DNA from: Beroe forskalii
Taxonomy: Eukaryota; Ctenophora; Nuda; Beroida; Beroidae
Direction of reading: 5' to 3'
DNA length: 64,000 nucleotides
NCBI GenBank assembly: GCA_011033025.1
Contig: WFMF01000003.1
Span: 372,001 to 436,000, forward strand
The translations under genes and the position numbers were made by a program. The notes under the pieces were generated by a model. The model did not search any database, had not been told where the DNA came from, and saw nothing but the letters and a program-made list of their open reading frames with translations. This document shows, in pieces, positions 24,133 to 35,600 of this stretch; position 1 is the first letter of the stretch, and each line of letters opens with the position of its first letter.

Positions 24133-24560
24133 GAACCGCCTAAAAGCTTACAAGGTGTGTACCTTGTAGGCGGTTCGGGGGATACTGGCTGTCTCAAATT
24201 CCAAGTTACTTAGCGTCGGCCGCGGGGCGAAATTAGTGATTTATAATTTTATTTCGCGCGCAATGGAATTGCGCGCTCCTACAAGGTAGGATACCTCGTG
24301 AACCAGCTAAAACGACCTCGTACACAAGCTACTTACAGACCTCATATACTGTAAGCTCGACCCAGCGGTCGCGCACCTCGTGTACAAGGTGCTCATCCGC
24401 GTCCACAAGGTAGGATTGAACTCATGTTACTTGCCAAAAGGCAGTTTGGACCCACGTAACTTGCCCTCACGTAGTCTGAACCCACGTTACTAGCCCGCAC
24501 GCAAGTCTAACCCACGTAACTCACCCTGACGAAGTCCAAAACTACGTTATTCTAACTTGG
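24133..24560. repeat. Hairpin and short degenerate repeats
   Basis: Inverted GAACCGCCTA/TAGGCGGTTC around ACAAGGTGTGTACCTTGT at 24133-24178. ACAAGGTAGGAT recurs at 24282 and 24409. 24425-24545 holds about four units of a 35-bp repeat with ACCCACGTAACT. Confidence 0.6.
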
Positions 24561-24589
24561 AATTACTAGAATTGATATATTTCTTAATT

Positions 24590-24874
24590 TCTACAAATCA
24601 CCCACGTGAACTCACGTGCTGAAATATAGCAACCACGTGCATTAGTCGTATTTGAACTCATTTCAACGTAATCAAGTCGAAAATCCCGTGTAAATATCAA
24701 TTTCTCCAAATCCCCTAATTTCTACAAAACGTCCGTGTGTACTCACGTGCTGAAATATGGCAACCAGATCTAACTGGTCGTATTTGAACTCATTTCAACG
24801 TAACCAAGTCGAAAATCCCGTGTAAATATCAATTTCTTCAAATCCCTTAATTTCTACAAAACGTCCGTGTGAAC
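24590..24874. repeat. About 130-bp satellite, two to three units
   Basis: Units share TTTCTACAAAACGTCCGTGT, ACTCACGTGCTGAAATA and AACGTAA(C/T)CAAGTCGAAAAT. This is the inverse of a block inside the 1-1037 duplication. It forms the left flank of the LTR retroelement. Confidence 0.75.
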
Positions 24875-24878
24875 TCAC
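24875..24878. repeat. Putative 4-bp target duplication TCAC, left
   Basis: TCAC abuts the left LTR end and is matched by TCAC at 43680-43683. Ty3/gypsy elements usually make 4-5 bp duplications. Confidence 0.55.
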
Positions 24879-25270
24879 TATTAACAATTAGCGAGGGCGC
24901 GTACCCGGACAAAGAAAAACACTGATAGCTAGGTATAAAGTATAATACAGATCAGTAAAGCAACAGTCTGGAACAATCTGAACGTCAGGCCCCCCCGAGC
25001 TCTCTCGGGTCCTCCATTATATACAACCCATAAACCCAATCATTGCACTCCACTAAACTAACATTTGACAGATAAGCTGCTAAGATACCGCTAATGAGAT
25101 GATAAAGTGTCAGCTAAAGTGAGACATCTTGACGCGACATAACCCATTAGAAACTAAATGCGTCAAGACTAAAATAACCCTCATTAACCAATGGTATACT
25201 TCCCCCTAATTAGTAAGCTAAACTAACTCCGAGCTTGCAAAAGTACGTTACACACGAGGGGGGTACAACA
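24879..25270 (-). repeat. 3' LTR of minus-strand copy
   Basis: About 392 bp, starting (minus strand) at TGTTGTACCCCCCTCG right after a purine tract (GGAGGGTGGGA) and ending at TTGTTAATA. It matches 43291-43679 in inverse, with visible divergence in the first two thirds and near-identity in the last third. Confidence 0.8.
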
Positions 25271-25282
25271 TCCCACCCTCCA
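25271..25282 (-). promoter_or_regulatory. Polypurine tract
   Basis: TGGAGGGTGGGA on the minus strand directly precedes the LTR. This is the expected primer for plus-strand DNA synthesis. The same tract occurs at 43279-43290. Confidence 0.8.
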
Positions 25283-25555
25283 AAGAATCAAAATAATCTA
25301 CGATTATTTTGTTAAAAAGCAAACTGTTAAGGAAAATCAGCACGTAATAAATTATTTAGTCTAAATGAAAGAGGTATAAAATGCGCAAAATCCGATAAAC
25401 TGATGAACTTTTTTAAAACTGTAAGGCGTGCGAAAAAGTATAACGTCACTCTAAAACCATAAGTATATTATACATGCAACTTCATAAAAATAATAATAAA
25501 GTAATAAATCAGTTCTAACTCAAATCCGAACCCTTGTTGCTTCGTGCAACTCGTC

Positions 25556-26342
25556 ACTCGACACAAGGTGCGTGCAGTGAGCACGTGTAGTCTCCAAGGT
25601 GCGTGCAGTGAGCACGTGTAGTCTCCAAGGTGCGTGCAGTGAGCACGTGTAGTCTCCAAGGTGCGTGCAGTGAGCACGTGTAGTCTCCAAGGTGCGTGCA
25701 GTGCGCAGGTGTAGTCTCCAAGGTGCGTGCAGTGAGCACGTGTAGTCTCCAAGGCCAAGGTGCGTGCAGTGAGCACGTGTAGTCTCCAAGGTGCGTGCAG
25801 TGAGCACGTGTAGTCTCCAAGGTGCGTGCAGTGAGCACGTGTAGTCTCCAAGGTGCGTGCAGTGAGCACGTGTAGTCTCCAAGGTGCGTGCAGTGAGCAC
25901 GTGTAGTCTCCAAGGTGCGTGCAGTGAGCACGTGTAGTCTCCAAGGTGCGTGCAGTGAGCACGTGTAGTCTCCAAGGTGCGTGCAGTGAGCACGTGTAGT
26001 CTCCAAGGTGCGTGCAGTGAGCACGTGTAGTCTCCAAGGCCAAGGTGCGTGCAGTGAGCACGTGTAGTCTCCAAGGTGCGTGCAGTGAGCACGTGTAGTC
26101 TCCAAGGCCAAGGTGCGTGCAGTGAGCACGTGTAGTATCCAAGGTGCGTGCAGTGAGCACGTGTAGTCTCCAAGGTGCGTGCAGTGAGCACGTGTAGTCT
26201 CCAAGGTGCGTGCAGTGAGCAAGTGTAGTCTCCAAGGTGCGTGCAGTGAGCACGTGTAGTCTCCAAGGTGCGTGCAGTGAGCACGTGTAGTCTCCAAGGT
26301 GCGTGCAGTGAGCACGTGTAGTCTCCAAGGTGCGTGCAGTCA
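25556..26342 (-). repeat. 31-bp minisatellite in retroelement 3' region, left arm
   Basis: Unit (minus strand) CTTGGAGACTACACGTGCTC plus ACTGCACGCAC, about 25 copies, three with a 6-bp CTTGGC insertion. 31 is not a multiple of three and the unit has no stop in any frame, so all three frames stay open for 250-315 codons. Lies between the pol stop and the polypurine tract, where some elements carry env. Confidence 0.9.
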
Positions 26343-26554
26343 ATCCCAGTCTTCAAAAGCTGAGTCTGCGACTCACTCAAACCCACACCACGACGATCTG
26401 ACGCTGTCAGACGCCGACCCATCTGGAGATACCAGTGGTGGATGCTGAGAAACAGCATCAAACCCATAGATTATGGGGTGCTGAGGCCTGCAGTTTATAG
26501 ACTTGCTTCCCCAGCGCATGGTCTGCGAGGTAGAAACTCTGCCGAAGACAGATT

Positions 26555-27440
26555 CTACTCGAAGCCGACTTGCAGGAACTCGGTAGGTCTCCTGTTCCTT
26601 CTGCTCCTCCGAGGTGGGGGTGTCGGAGGTCTCTGATCCGGTGGGGCCACAATCTCTGCGAGCTCCGCGTCATCCAAGCCGATACTGGAGGACGTGTCAG
26701 ATACTGCGCTGCCAGGCATGACAGGGGCAGGGGAAGCAAGGGGACTGCACTCATCAACAGGGGCTTCACTCTGCAGTGGTGTCGTGGGGTGCTCACGATC
26801 CATGAGCTGGCATGTCGGCTCCGCTTCAGGTGTGACCAACGTCGTGGGTCTGCTTACACTGGCTTCCACCGGGGCGGGCTCAGGTTGGGAAACCTCCACA
26901 GTGGTGTCGATGTCCACTACCACCGCCGGCGCCGTCTGTTCCGAGGGGGTGTCTGCAGGTGTTGAAGTGGCTGCCTTCCCACCAACATTTCCAGTGTCAA
27001 GCTGGAACTCGGCAGCAGTGGGGTTCAGCGGGTTGGGGGAAAACGTGTTCTTCAGGTAGGGTTTAAGCTTGCTGATACTGATAAGCTTCTCCTCGCCTGC
27101 TTCCAACTCAATCACGTAAACGTGATCACTGACAGCCTTCACCACTCGGTAGGGACCATCAAACAGCGCAGAGAACTTGTGCTTCTTGCACTGCACCAGT
27201 GCCATCACCCAATCACCCTCTTTGAAGTATGGCCCGTGCAGGTTCTTGTTGTACCAATTGTCTGCATAGCGGAAATCTGCCTCAGCATGTTTCCTTGCCT
27301 TCTGGACGATGGTTTTGAAGGTCTTGTACAAGGCATAAGCTTTCTTGGAGTATTGAACACCGGGCTCAAAACTGACTGGTTCGTTATCCACGACCAAGTT
27401 CAGTGGGGGTGTGAACCTCCTTACCATGCATAAGAAAGTT
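26555..27440 (-). pseudogene. Integrase C-terminal domain and Pro-rich tail, left arm
   Basis: Continues the integrase in a shifted frame. Contains EPGVQYSKKAYALYK, then the GPY/F-type module (DWVMALVQCKKHKFSALFDG, PYRVVKAV, LISISKLKPYL), then a Pro/Thr/Glu-rich tail ending RRSRRNRRPTEFLQVG. The GPY/F module in gypsy integrases helps bind DNA or chromatin. A one-base frame difference near 27395 separates it from the catalytic core; the right arm shares that break. Confidence 0.8.
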
Positions 27441-28069
27441 ACTAGAGTACCCAGTATGCCTGGATTTCTGAGCATTCAAGGCATAGCAAACGAAGGGTAA
27501 GTACAGGTCCCAGTCATTCAGCTGACGGTCAGTGAGCATTATTCTGAGTGCCTGGTTGACAGACCTGTTCTTACGTTCTACCTTCGATGTCGAACCACAG
27601 GTGTAGGGGATACCATGCGTAGATTTCACACCCAGCGCCTTGCAGATCGTGTCGTAGTACTGGGATGTGAAACCCGGTGCATTGTCCGAGATTATTTCCC
27701 GAGGACAGTCGAAGCTCGACCTCAGGATCCAGTTGTGGAGTATGATCCTGATGGTTTCCTCACTCCCCAGCGTTTTGACGGGGTAGGCTTGAGTAAACCC
27801 AGAAAAGACATCCGTGAGGTTCAAGATGTACCGATTACGGCGTGGAGTCATCCCCTCCTTCTCAGGAATGATGTGGTCGATTTGCAACACATCATGCCTG
27901 TCGTGGGCAATGACGTGTAGCAAAGGTGCCCTGAGGTAAGCTTTCGGAGCCTTCACCTTAGCACATGTTACACATGCCTGGACGAACAATTCAACCTCGT
28001 CCTTCATCTTGGGCCAGTAAGTGTTGGAGAGGCACTGCCTGTACGTCTCCTCCACTCCCGGGTGAGCAG
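27384..28069 (-). pseudogene. Integrase catalytic core (zinc-binding part and DDE)
   Basis: Minus strand: the HHCC zinc module ends with CVTCAKVK. The core shows the three acidic residues in order (first D in DVLQIDHI, second D in SDNAPGF, E in SKVERKNRS), with spacing typical of retroelement integrases. It cuts and joins cDNA ends to host DNA. Its upstream end is cut at 28069 by the hAT-like insertion, with the rest of the zinc module at 30261. The last segment ends TPTELGRG and a stop through a frameshift. Confidence 0.85.
28061..28069. repeat. TSD GTGAGCAG, left copy
   Basis: GTGAGCAG at 28062-28069 (GGTGAGCAG from 28061) recurs at 30261-30268, flanking the insertion; 8 bp suits hAT. Confidence 0.8.
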
Positions 28070-28360
28070 CTATAAGCAGTAAAAGGCTTAGTTTTGTAGA
28101 GAAATCATAATATCCAGGCTACCGACTGGCTTCGGCAGGGTTAAGACATCTTTATGTGCACGACGATCCCCTTTACATCATTCTCTAAAATAACATAATT
28201 AAATTTGATATCCTGATAATAATAATCTATAATAATTTAAAATAAATGAAATAAGTATCAATTATAAAATAAAATAAAAATATCAACTAAAAAATATCAA
28301 CTAAAAAATATCAACTAAAAAATATCAACTAAAAATATATAGCATTATACGTTAATACGT

Positions 28361-28963
28361 AAGGGGCTGCACACACGTGGATTATAAGCCATGTCGACTA
28401 TAGTCTACGCCGAGTTTTGGGGTGAAGACACACGACGTGGAGTATAAGCCATGAATCCTACGTGTGTCTTGTAGACTATTGTCAACACACGTTATCGTAA
28501 CAAAATATCGAAAGCAGTTTCTTCTGAGTCCCCGAATAGAAATTGATTGATGGAATTTGATATGATACCCTCGGCCGATGCTCTGATCGTAACACAACAC
28601 AGGAAGAATCGGAAACATAACCCCTATCACTTTTCTTGCTTTGATTGGTTAATAACACGCGTGATACAGCGTTCTGATTGGCTAGCGTTAATGTATACAA
28701 CTTTTCTCGGAATTATGTACAGTGTCGACTATAGTCTACAAGACACACGTGGCTTACAAGCCATGTGGATTGTAATACCACATTTAAGACCGGCTATTTT
28801 TCATGGACTAATCTCCACACTTTTGTAGAGTATAGTCGATACTTTCACCCAAGACACACGTATGGATAATAGTCCATGGGTAAGTTATCGACAGCACACA
28901 CGTAGCTTATAAGCCATGGCTTATAGTCCATGGCTTATAAGCCACGTGTGTGCACCCCCTTAT
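28361..28963. mobile_element. MITE with TTATAAGCCATG inverted ends
   Basis: TAAGGGGCTGCACACACGTG at the left is mirrored by CACGTGTGTGCACCCCCTTA at the right. The interior repeats ACACACGTGG, TATAAGCCATG and GTCGACTATAGTCTAC words in both orientations. Lies inside insertion C. Confidence 0.75.
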
Positions 28964-29109
28964 ACAGTGTATGTATATCAAACAGCACGGCAAGCAACAG
29001 AGCAAGACTGAATACAAGAACCGTAACATAAACAACGCCTTGAAATGAAACCTCTGATCAAATTAGATAAAGTACATGGAGGTGTATCAAGTAATCAATA
29101 CATCTCTAC

Positions 29110-29885
29110 ATTCTCTACCGAATTTTCTCATTAGCTCATGTCTACTGACAATTAATGCATACATCTTACTAAGTCTTTCTTGCTTATATCCAAGTTTTAT
29201 GAAATCATCTTTAATCCTAATTACCTACCCTTTCTGAAAAATTATTAAAATCAGTGCATATACGTGAATATCTTACAACTTGTGAATAGAAGGTACCATA
29301 CAGAATTTCACTCGATTGGTTACTTTTAATTGGTTGATATTGAACTATGTTGAAGTTAAAATTATCACGCTTATCATATACTTTACTTACAAATTTACCA
29401 TCTACGATACTTATTTCTAAATCTAGCACATTTGCACAGTTATCTACTTCATTCTCTTTGTTTAAAGTTAAACTACTCGGGTAAATAAGTTTATAATACT
29501 CTTCTAGACAACCATCAGAATTGAGTGTAGTAATGTCGTCAATTAACCGAAATGTTCTACTCAACTTTTTAACAATATAATATTTGGATTTATAGGTACT
29601 ATCAAGAAACTTATTCTCAAAATACCATAATGTTAAATTAGCCATATAGGGCCCAGGATTGATACCAATCGGTACACCAATAACTTGCTTAAAGAGATTA
29701 TTTCCAACTTCAAAATAACAATTATCCAACAAAAATTCCACACACTTAATAAGTTTAGATTCATCAAAAACAAAAGTACTGTCTCTATGAGAACTGACCC
29801 AATTAGAGCTCTTGTTATATACCGAAATATAATCAGATTTCGATCTCCTATTTCTAAAAGCCAATTTAATAGTAAAAATCATTGC
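29110..29885 (-). pseudogene. Truncated reverse transcriptase, Penelope-like or related
   Basis: The minus-strand frame shows an RT motif-B block (GVPIGINPGPYMANLTL), the catalytic block FRLIDDITTL (usual YxDD changed to LIDD) and the downstream block KVYDKRDNFNFNIVQY followed by YSQVVRYSRICTDF. This signature belongs to a multicopy RT family in cnidarian, sponge and lancelet genomes that I associate with Penelope-like elements. A frameshift near 29222 separates the last piece (KLGYKQERLSKMYALI). The 5' part is missing, and the frame begins inside the MITE, consistent with 5' truncation. Confidence 0.65.
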
Positions 29886-29887
29886 TT

Positions 29888-30260
29888 CATGATGAGAAGT
29901 ACGTAAGATACCGGGCCACAAGTACGTACTAGTACGGACCATTTGAAAAGTACGTACCCGTACCGGGCGTACGATTGAAAAATATTTTTTTGAAAATCAA
30001 AATTTATTTTGGAGAATCGATCATTGTTGTTACACATATTTGCACGTGAATCACGCCCTAAAACGCTTCTGCAGAGTTCTAGATTTCTGGAATTTGTCTC
30101 ATATATTCTTTTGTGCCACATGCTCCGTCTTTTCCCGCGTTTAGCAATATAAACATATATAATTCATGAATTTCCCTACACGTACTTTTCACCAGGATTT
30201 AAAAGTACGTACTAGTACAGTTCATTTAAAAGTACGTACCGTACGTACTTCTCATCTTAG
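29888..30260. mobile_element. hAT-like MITE (GATGAGAAGTACG ends), right copy of composite
   Basis: About 373 bp, inverse copy of 48680-49039 at roughly 95 percent by eye. The ends are ATGATGAGAAGTACGTA and the inverse of CTAAGATGAGAAGTACG. GTACGTACTAGTAC words lie inside both ends. Confidence 0.85.
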
Positions 30261-30409
30261 GTGAGCAGAGACTCGTGAGCAGTGGTAAAGACGCATGACC
30301 TGCTCCCGCAGTGAGTCGGGAATGATGGGCAGGCACCGCTCGATCTCCACTTCCTTGGAGTCCTTGTCGACCTTGATCCACTTGCGACACAGAACATCCT
30401 GCCTTATAG
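30261..30409 (-). pseudogene. Integrase upstream linker and start of zinc module
   Basis: A 150-bp piece of pol between two insertions. The minus strand reads VLCRKWIKVDKDSKEVEIER followed by LREQVMRLYHCSRVSAH, the usual sequence before and into the HHCC zinc module. It continues the frame of 34789-35493 once the insertion between them is ignored, and it joins 28069 downstream. Confidence 0.8.
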
Positions 30410-31431
30410 AGACACCCCCCCCCAAAGGCTCCCTTTGATTTCAAATTGCCACAGTTGCACAGTTCTGCCACCGGTTGTGCAAGATTTTCACCGGTCTAGC
30501 CAGCTGCACCCAAAAATCATTATGTCAGGTGGATGTCACGTGACTGAGCTGCGATTCAATATTTTCGCAGTTCTACCGCCGGTTGTGCAAGATTTTCACC
30601 GGTCTAGCCAGCTGCACCCAGAAATCATTATGTCAGGTGGATGTCACGTGACTGAGCTTCGATTCAATATTTTCGCAGTTCTACCACCGGCTGTGCAAGA
30701 TTTTCACCGGTCAAGCCAGCTGCACCCAGAAATCATAATGTCAGGTGGATGTCACGTGACTGAGCTGCGATTCAATATTTTCGCAGTTCTACCACCGGCT
30801 GTGCAAGATTTTCACCGTTCTAGCCTGATGTATGTACCTATGATATAGTTACACATTACTCTAGATAACTGTTTACACAACATACACACACAATGATTGA
30901 ATTACATTGGGTAACAGACATTGCGCTGCACACAGGCATCAACGTACACCCTTCGGTACACAGTGGTCAGTGTATAGTTGTGTGAGTGTTGGATTTAGCA
31001 AGTATGTAAGACGTAAGTTATGAAGTGAAGTACCTAGGTACTCCTGGGACGGAGAGTAAAAACAGAAAATGCTTAATCTTGGGTTGTGTTGAGAAACACA
31101 TTTTGTATGTACCAACATTTGACACAATAGTGAGATAGTTGTTTGGACTGAACGGAACCTCACAGCTTCAGTTCCTTGTTTAACATGCCGTTCAGCAAGG
31201 ACATCCACTAAGCTCGCCAGGCTAGGCGTTATCCAAACAACCATAGGGACAAATGTTGGTTATACTCAAAGAGCATAACATTAAATATGTGAAATTTCAC
31301 CGTTATGATAATAATTTTAAAGACTTATACCTAAACTGTATAAATTGTACTTTTGAACGTCCACAAACCATGATATAGCTGATGTACCTATATTCGTTAT
31401 TATCAAGTTATCAATTACTTTATTACTTTAT

Positions 31432-31690
31432 TGGTGTCAACTGTGAATGACACTGATAGTGATGTCAACTATACCTCACTCTGGTGTCAACTATACCTCA
31501 AACTGAGCCGCTAAAACGTCACAGTGGTGTCAACTATACCTCATACTGGTGTCAACTTTACCTCATACTGGTCTCAACTATACCTCGCACTGGTATCAAC
31601 TATATCATGATTAGGGTCAGGATTTGTTAGGTTTAGTGTAAGGTTCAAGGTTAGGGTGGTGGTTAGGATTAGGTTCAGGGTTAGGATACA
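31432..31690. repeat. 22-bp repeats and TTAGGG-like tract
   Basis: 31432-31606 has about seven GGTGTCAACTATACCTCATACT units. 31612-31688 is a degenerate TTAGGGTCAGG/GGTTAGG tract of the kind also seen at 14636-14705. Confidence 0.7.
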
Positions 31691-32299
31691 AAATGATTGT
31701 GGTTTATATCTGTGACGTCACTCCACGCCGTTTAAATATTGGGCGACCTTCCGTGAAATTGCTCCAGATAACCAGAAGTGCCATAAAATGTTCAGCTTTT
31801 CAAAATTTTGATAATTCGTCAAATTGACCGTGCGTCCAATTGAATATACATCGAAATAAAGAGAATACCCAACGGGTTTTCTCGCAATGATATATACTAG
31901 AAACAAAGACTATCCTAGCTTCAAGTGCTGGTACACTTAAAGGAAGCAATAAGCCTCCAGCCTTGCGACCTTGCATTTCGCCAGCACTTGTAAGCCTACC
32001 CTCTAAATCAAAGAAATTTTACTCCTGATCACTTTGTTAGAATTTTCTAATGTCCTAATGTTAAACAATTCCCCTACACCCTGATATCAGAACCCTATCA
32101 TCTGTATGCTCTAATGTTAGAGTTTCCCTATCACCCTGAAACCAGAATCCCTCTATTAGAATATTCTAATCTCATATTGATTTCAATATTACCCTGAAAC
32201 CAGAATTTTTATCATATTTTGTATATATTCAGTATTTAGGCGTGTATAAAGAAATGCGAAATAAACTTTTGTTTTATTCTGAAAAAAAAAACTTTTGTT

Positions 32300-33728
32300 T
32301 TATTCTGAAGTACACTACACTACGAGTTTGTGACACCAGTACACTAGACTACGAGTGTATGGCACCAGTACACTAGACTACGAGTGTGTGACACCAGTAC
32401 ACTAAACTAAGAGTGTGTGACACCAGTACACTAGACTACGAATGTATGGCACCAGTACACTAGACTACGAGTGTGTGACACCAGTACACTACACTAAGAG
32501 TGTGTGACACCAGTACACTAGACTACGAGTGTGTGACACCAGTACACTAGACTACGAGTGTGTGACACCAGTACACTACGAGTGTGTGACACCAGTACAC
32601 TAGACTACGAATGTATGGCACCAGTACACTACACTACGACTGTGTGACACCAGTACACTAGACTACAAGTGTGTGACACCAGTACACTAGACTACGAATG
32701 TATGGCACCAGTACACTACACTACGAGTGTGTGACACCAGTACACTACACTAAGAGTGTGTGACACCAGTACACTAGACTACGAGTGTGTGACACCAGTA
32801 CACTACACTACGAGTGTGTGACACCAGTACACTAGACTACGAGTGTGTGACACCAGTACACTAGACTACGAGTGTGTGACACCAGTACACTATGAATGTG
32901 CGACACCAGTATACTAGACTACGAGTGTGTGACACCAGTACACTAGACTACGAGTGTGTGACACCAGTACACTATGAATGTGCGACACCAGTATACTAGA
33001 CTACGAGTGTGTGACACCAGTACACTAGACTACGAGTGTGTGACACCAGTACACTAGACTACGAGTGTGTGGAACCAGTACACTAGACTACGAGTGTGTG
33101 ACACCAGTACACTACGAGTTTGTGACACCAGTACACTAGACTACGAGTGTGTGACACCAGTCACTAGACTACGAGTGTGTGACACCAGTACACTAGACTA
33201 CGAGTGTGTGACACCAGTACACTAGACTACGAGTGTGTGACACCAGTACACTAGACTACGAGTGTGTGACACCAGTACACTAGACTACGAGTGTGACACC
33301 AGTATACTAGACTACGAGTGTGTGACACCAGTACACTAAACTGCGAATGTGTGACAACAGTACACTAGACTACGAGTGTGTGACACCAGTACACTAGACT
33401 ACGAGTGTGTGACACCAGTATACTAGACTACGAGTGTGTGACACCTGTACTCTAGACTACGAGTGAGTGACACCAGTACACTAGACTACGAGTGTGTGAC
33501 ACCAGTACACTAGACTGCGAATGTGTGACAACAGTACACTAGACTACAAGTTTGTGACACCAGTACACTTCGAGTGTTTGACACCAATACACTAGACTAC
33601 GAGTGTGTGACACCAGCACACTAGACTACGAGTGTGTGACACCAGGACACTAGAATACGAGTGTGTGACATCAGTACACTAGACTACGAGTGTGTGACAC
33701 TTGTACACTACGAGTGTGTGACACCAGG
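32300..33728. repeat. 29-bp minisatellite, about 49 units
   Basis: Unit ACACCAGTACACTAGACTAC plus GAGTGTGTG. Some units lack ACTAGACTAC, others carry ATGTATGGC or GCGAATGTG variants. It forms the core of element B. Confidence 0.9.
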
Positions 33729-34788
33729 TATTTTGCATATGATATCTATAATTGTTAGATAATTTACTTGGCACGTGACATGACATTTGATATTTTGTTA
33801 ATCTCAAACGAATCTAAGAAGATTAGATGCACCACTCCTTCCTGATTGACTTTATATTTCCATTGACAGACGGGAGGGGGTTCAAAAATTACGAAAAAGT
33901 GCTGACGTAATATGTGACGGCCACGGCTCCCTAAACTCATTACACACAATGGCACATACATACACACAGATGTAAGATTAATTTAAAATTATTTACTTAC
34001 AGGGTACGCCAAAATATCAATATAGATAATAACGATTCAAGGAACGTCTATCATCATGATTTTTCATGGTACAAAAGTACAAATACAATTTAAGTTATTA
34101 CCTACCTATTCTAAAATCATGAATCAGTTTCTGTGTTTAATCTCCGTCCCAAGAGTACCTAGGTAGGTACTTCACTTCATAACTTACGTCTTACATACTT
34201 GCTAAATCCAACACTCACACAACTATACACTGACCACTGTGTACCGAAGGGTGTACGTTGATGCCTGTGTGCAGCGCAATGCTGCAATGTCTGTTACCCA
34301 ATGTAATTCAATCATTGTGTGTGTATGTTGTGTAAACAGTTATCTAGAGTAATGTGTAACTACATCATAGGTACATACATCAGGCTAGAACGGTGAAAAT
34401 CTTGCCCAGCCGGTGGTAGAACTGCGAAAATATTGAATCGCAGCTCAGTCACGTGACATCCACCTGACTTTATGATTTCTGGGTGCAGCTGGCTAGACCG
34501 GTGAAAATCTTGCACAGCCGGTGGTAGAACTGCAAAAATATTGAATCGCAGTTCAGTCACGTGACATCCACCTGACATAATGATTTCTGGGTGCAGCTGG
34601 CTAGACCGGTGCAAATCTTGCACAACCGGTGGTAGAACTGCGAAAATATTGAATCGCAGCTCAGTCACGTGACATCCACCTGACATAATGATTTCTGGGT
34701 GCAGCTGGCTAGACCGGTGAAAATCTTGCACAGCCGGTGGTAGAACTGCGAAAATAAAGAATCAAAGGGAGCCTTTGGGGGGGTGTCT

Positions 34789-35493
34789 TTATAGTGAGCA
34801 GCTTGAACTGCTTCCACAGCCTAATAAGGTCAGGAGGTGTGCGTATAGCCTGTACTGTCTGAGGCTTAGCGTTGTCCTGGACCCACTTCCTCACTTCGCC
34901 GAGGATAGCGTCCTTCTTCTGCTCCTCAGCAATCTCTTTCAGATCCAGCAGCTGAGGATGGTCAGAGTCAGTTCCAGCAGTGGCACTCACTGCATGGTCA
35001 GAACTGATCGCCAACACCTCGCAGAGAAGCTCTTCTTTAGGAGGGTCGTCTACGTTGTCCTTCCGCCTGGGACAGATACAAACCACGGCATTAGCAGATT
35101 CTTCCAACATCTGTGTGATGTCGTCCTCTGAAGCCGAGTTATGCGTACCGGCTACCTGCCAGTCGCTCTCCAAGAATTCAACAGGGATCAGGGGTTCAGG
35201 AGGATCATTCCCCTTCATGCCAGTGTCACTGACTTCAACGGCACAGACCGCAGCTGTGTCACTTCCCAGGTCAGGTCGTGACAGGTCACAGCTAGTGTCT
35301 GTCTGCGTGGACACGGCCTTAACTTTAACAACTGTTCCTGTACTCGAGTAAGGGTGGCTGTCTGTCTGAGTCTGAACATTGCACTCCCGCCTCTTGTAGA
35401 TGTAGCGACTCAGAAAGTCTGCAGTGCAGTTAGCCGTACCATCTACATGCTTCAGTTTGAAGCGGAACTGCATGCCATTACACACTTTTTCAA
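34789..35493 (-). pseudogene. End of RNase H and connector to integrase
   Basis: Minus strand: FRFKLKHVDGTANCTADFLS matches the last strand and helix of gypsy RNase H, where the conserved D of ADFLS helps bind metal. A long acidic connector follows (VQTQTDSHPY, CPRRKDNVDDPPKEELL), then RKWVQDNAKP and LIRLWKQFKLL before the integrase. Insert A interrupts it upstream and element B downstream. No internal stop. Confidence 0.8.
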
Positions 35494-35600
35494 GCTAGTG
35501 GGGGCCAAGGCCCCCCCTAGATTTTTTCTAGGGGGGGCCTTTTGAAATCTACGGGGGGCCTAAATTTTCATAATCGAATTTTCACATCCAAAAACCGTAA

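Larger units (their letters stand above)
28070..30260. mobile_element. Composite insertion C: hAT-like MITE invaded by RT element
   Basis: Flanked by the 8-bp repeat GTGAGCAG. Its right end (about 29888-30260) is the MITE seen whole at 48680-49039. Its left end shows only CTAT, the first bases of that MITE, before unrelated sequence. The simplest reading is that the MITE inserted into integrase first, and a 5'-truncated RT element (about 28074-29887) then inserted four bases inside the MITE's left tip. Confidence 0.65.
30410..34788. mobile_element. TIR element B with about 660-bp arms and minisatellite core
   Basis: The ends are AGACACCCCCCC and its inverse, flanked by a 6-bp direct repeat TTATAG (30404-30409 and 34789-34794). 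Ignoring the insert and one TTATAG leaves the surrounding pol frame continuous, which supports these edges. Each arm carries about 108-bp tandem units (three to four) with GTCACGTGACTGAGCT and GATTCAATATTTTCGCAG. The core contains a 22-bp repeat, TTAGGG-like sequence and a 29-bp minisatellite. No transposase. A diverged relative of its end lies at 55515-55745. Confidence 0.85.

Noticed and set aside
25468..26467. Three overlapping 250-315 codon open frames (Thr/His/Leu-rich)
   Set aside because: They are the same 31-bp minisatellite read in three frames; openness follows from the unit having no stop. Reported as a repeat.
26570..27059. Plus-strand open frames over integrase tail
   Set aside because: Antisense shadows of the minus-strand integrase C-terminus.
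30435..30848. 137-codon frame with repeated HRSSQLHPEIIMSGGCH pattern
   Set aside because: It is the 108-bp subterminal repeat of element B read through; the mirror arm gives the same pattern.
32300..33728. Regular repeats resembling a CRISPR array
   Set aside because: Units are contiguous 29-bp repeats without unique spacers, in animal DNA inside a transposon; a minisatellite.
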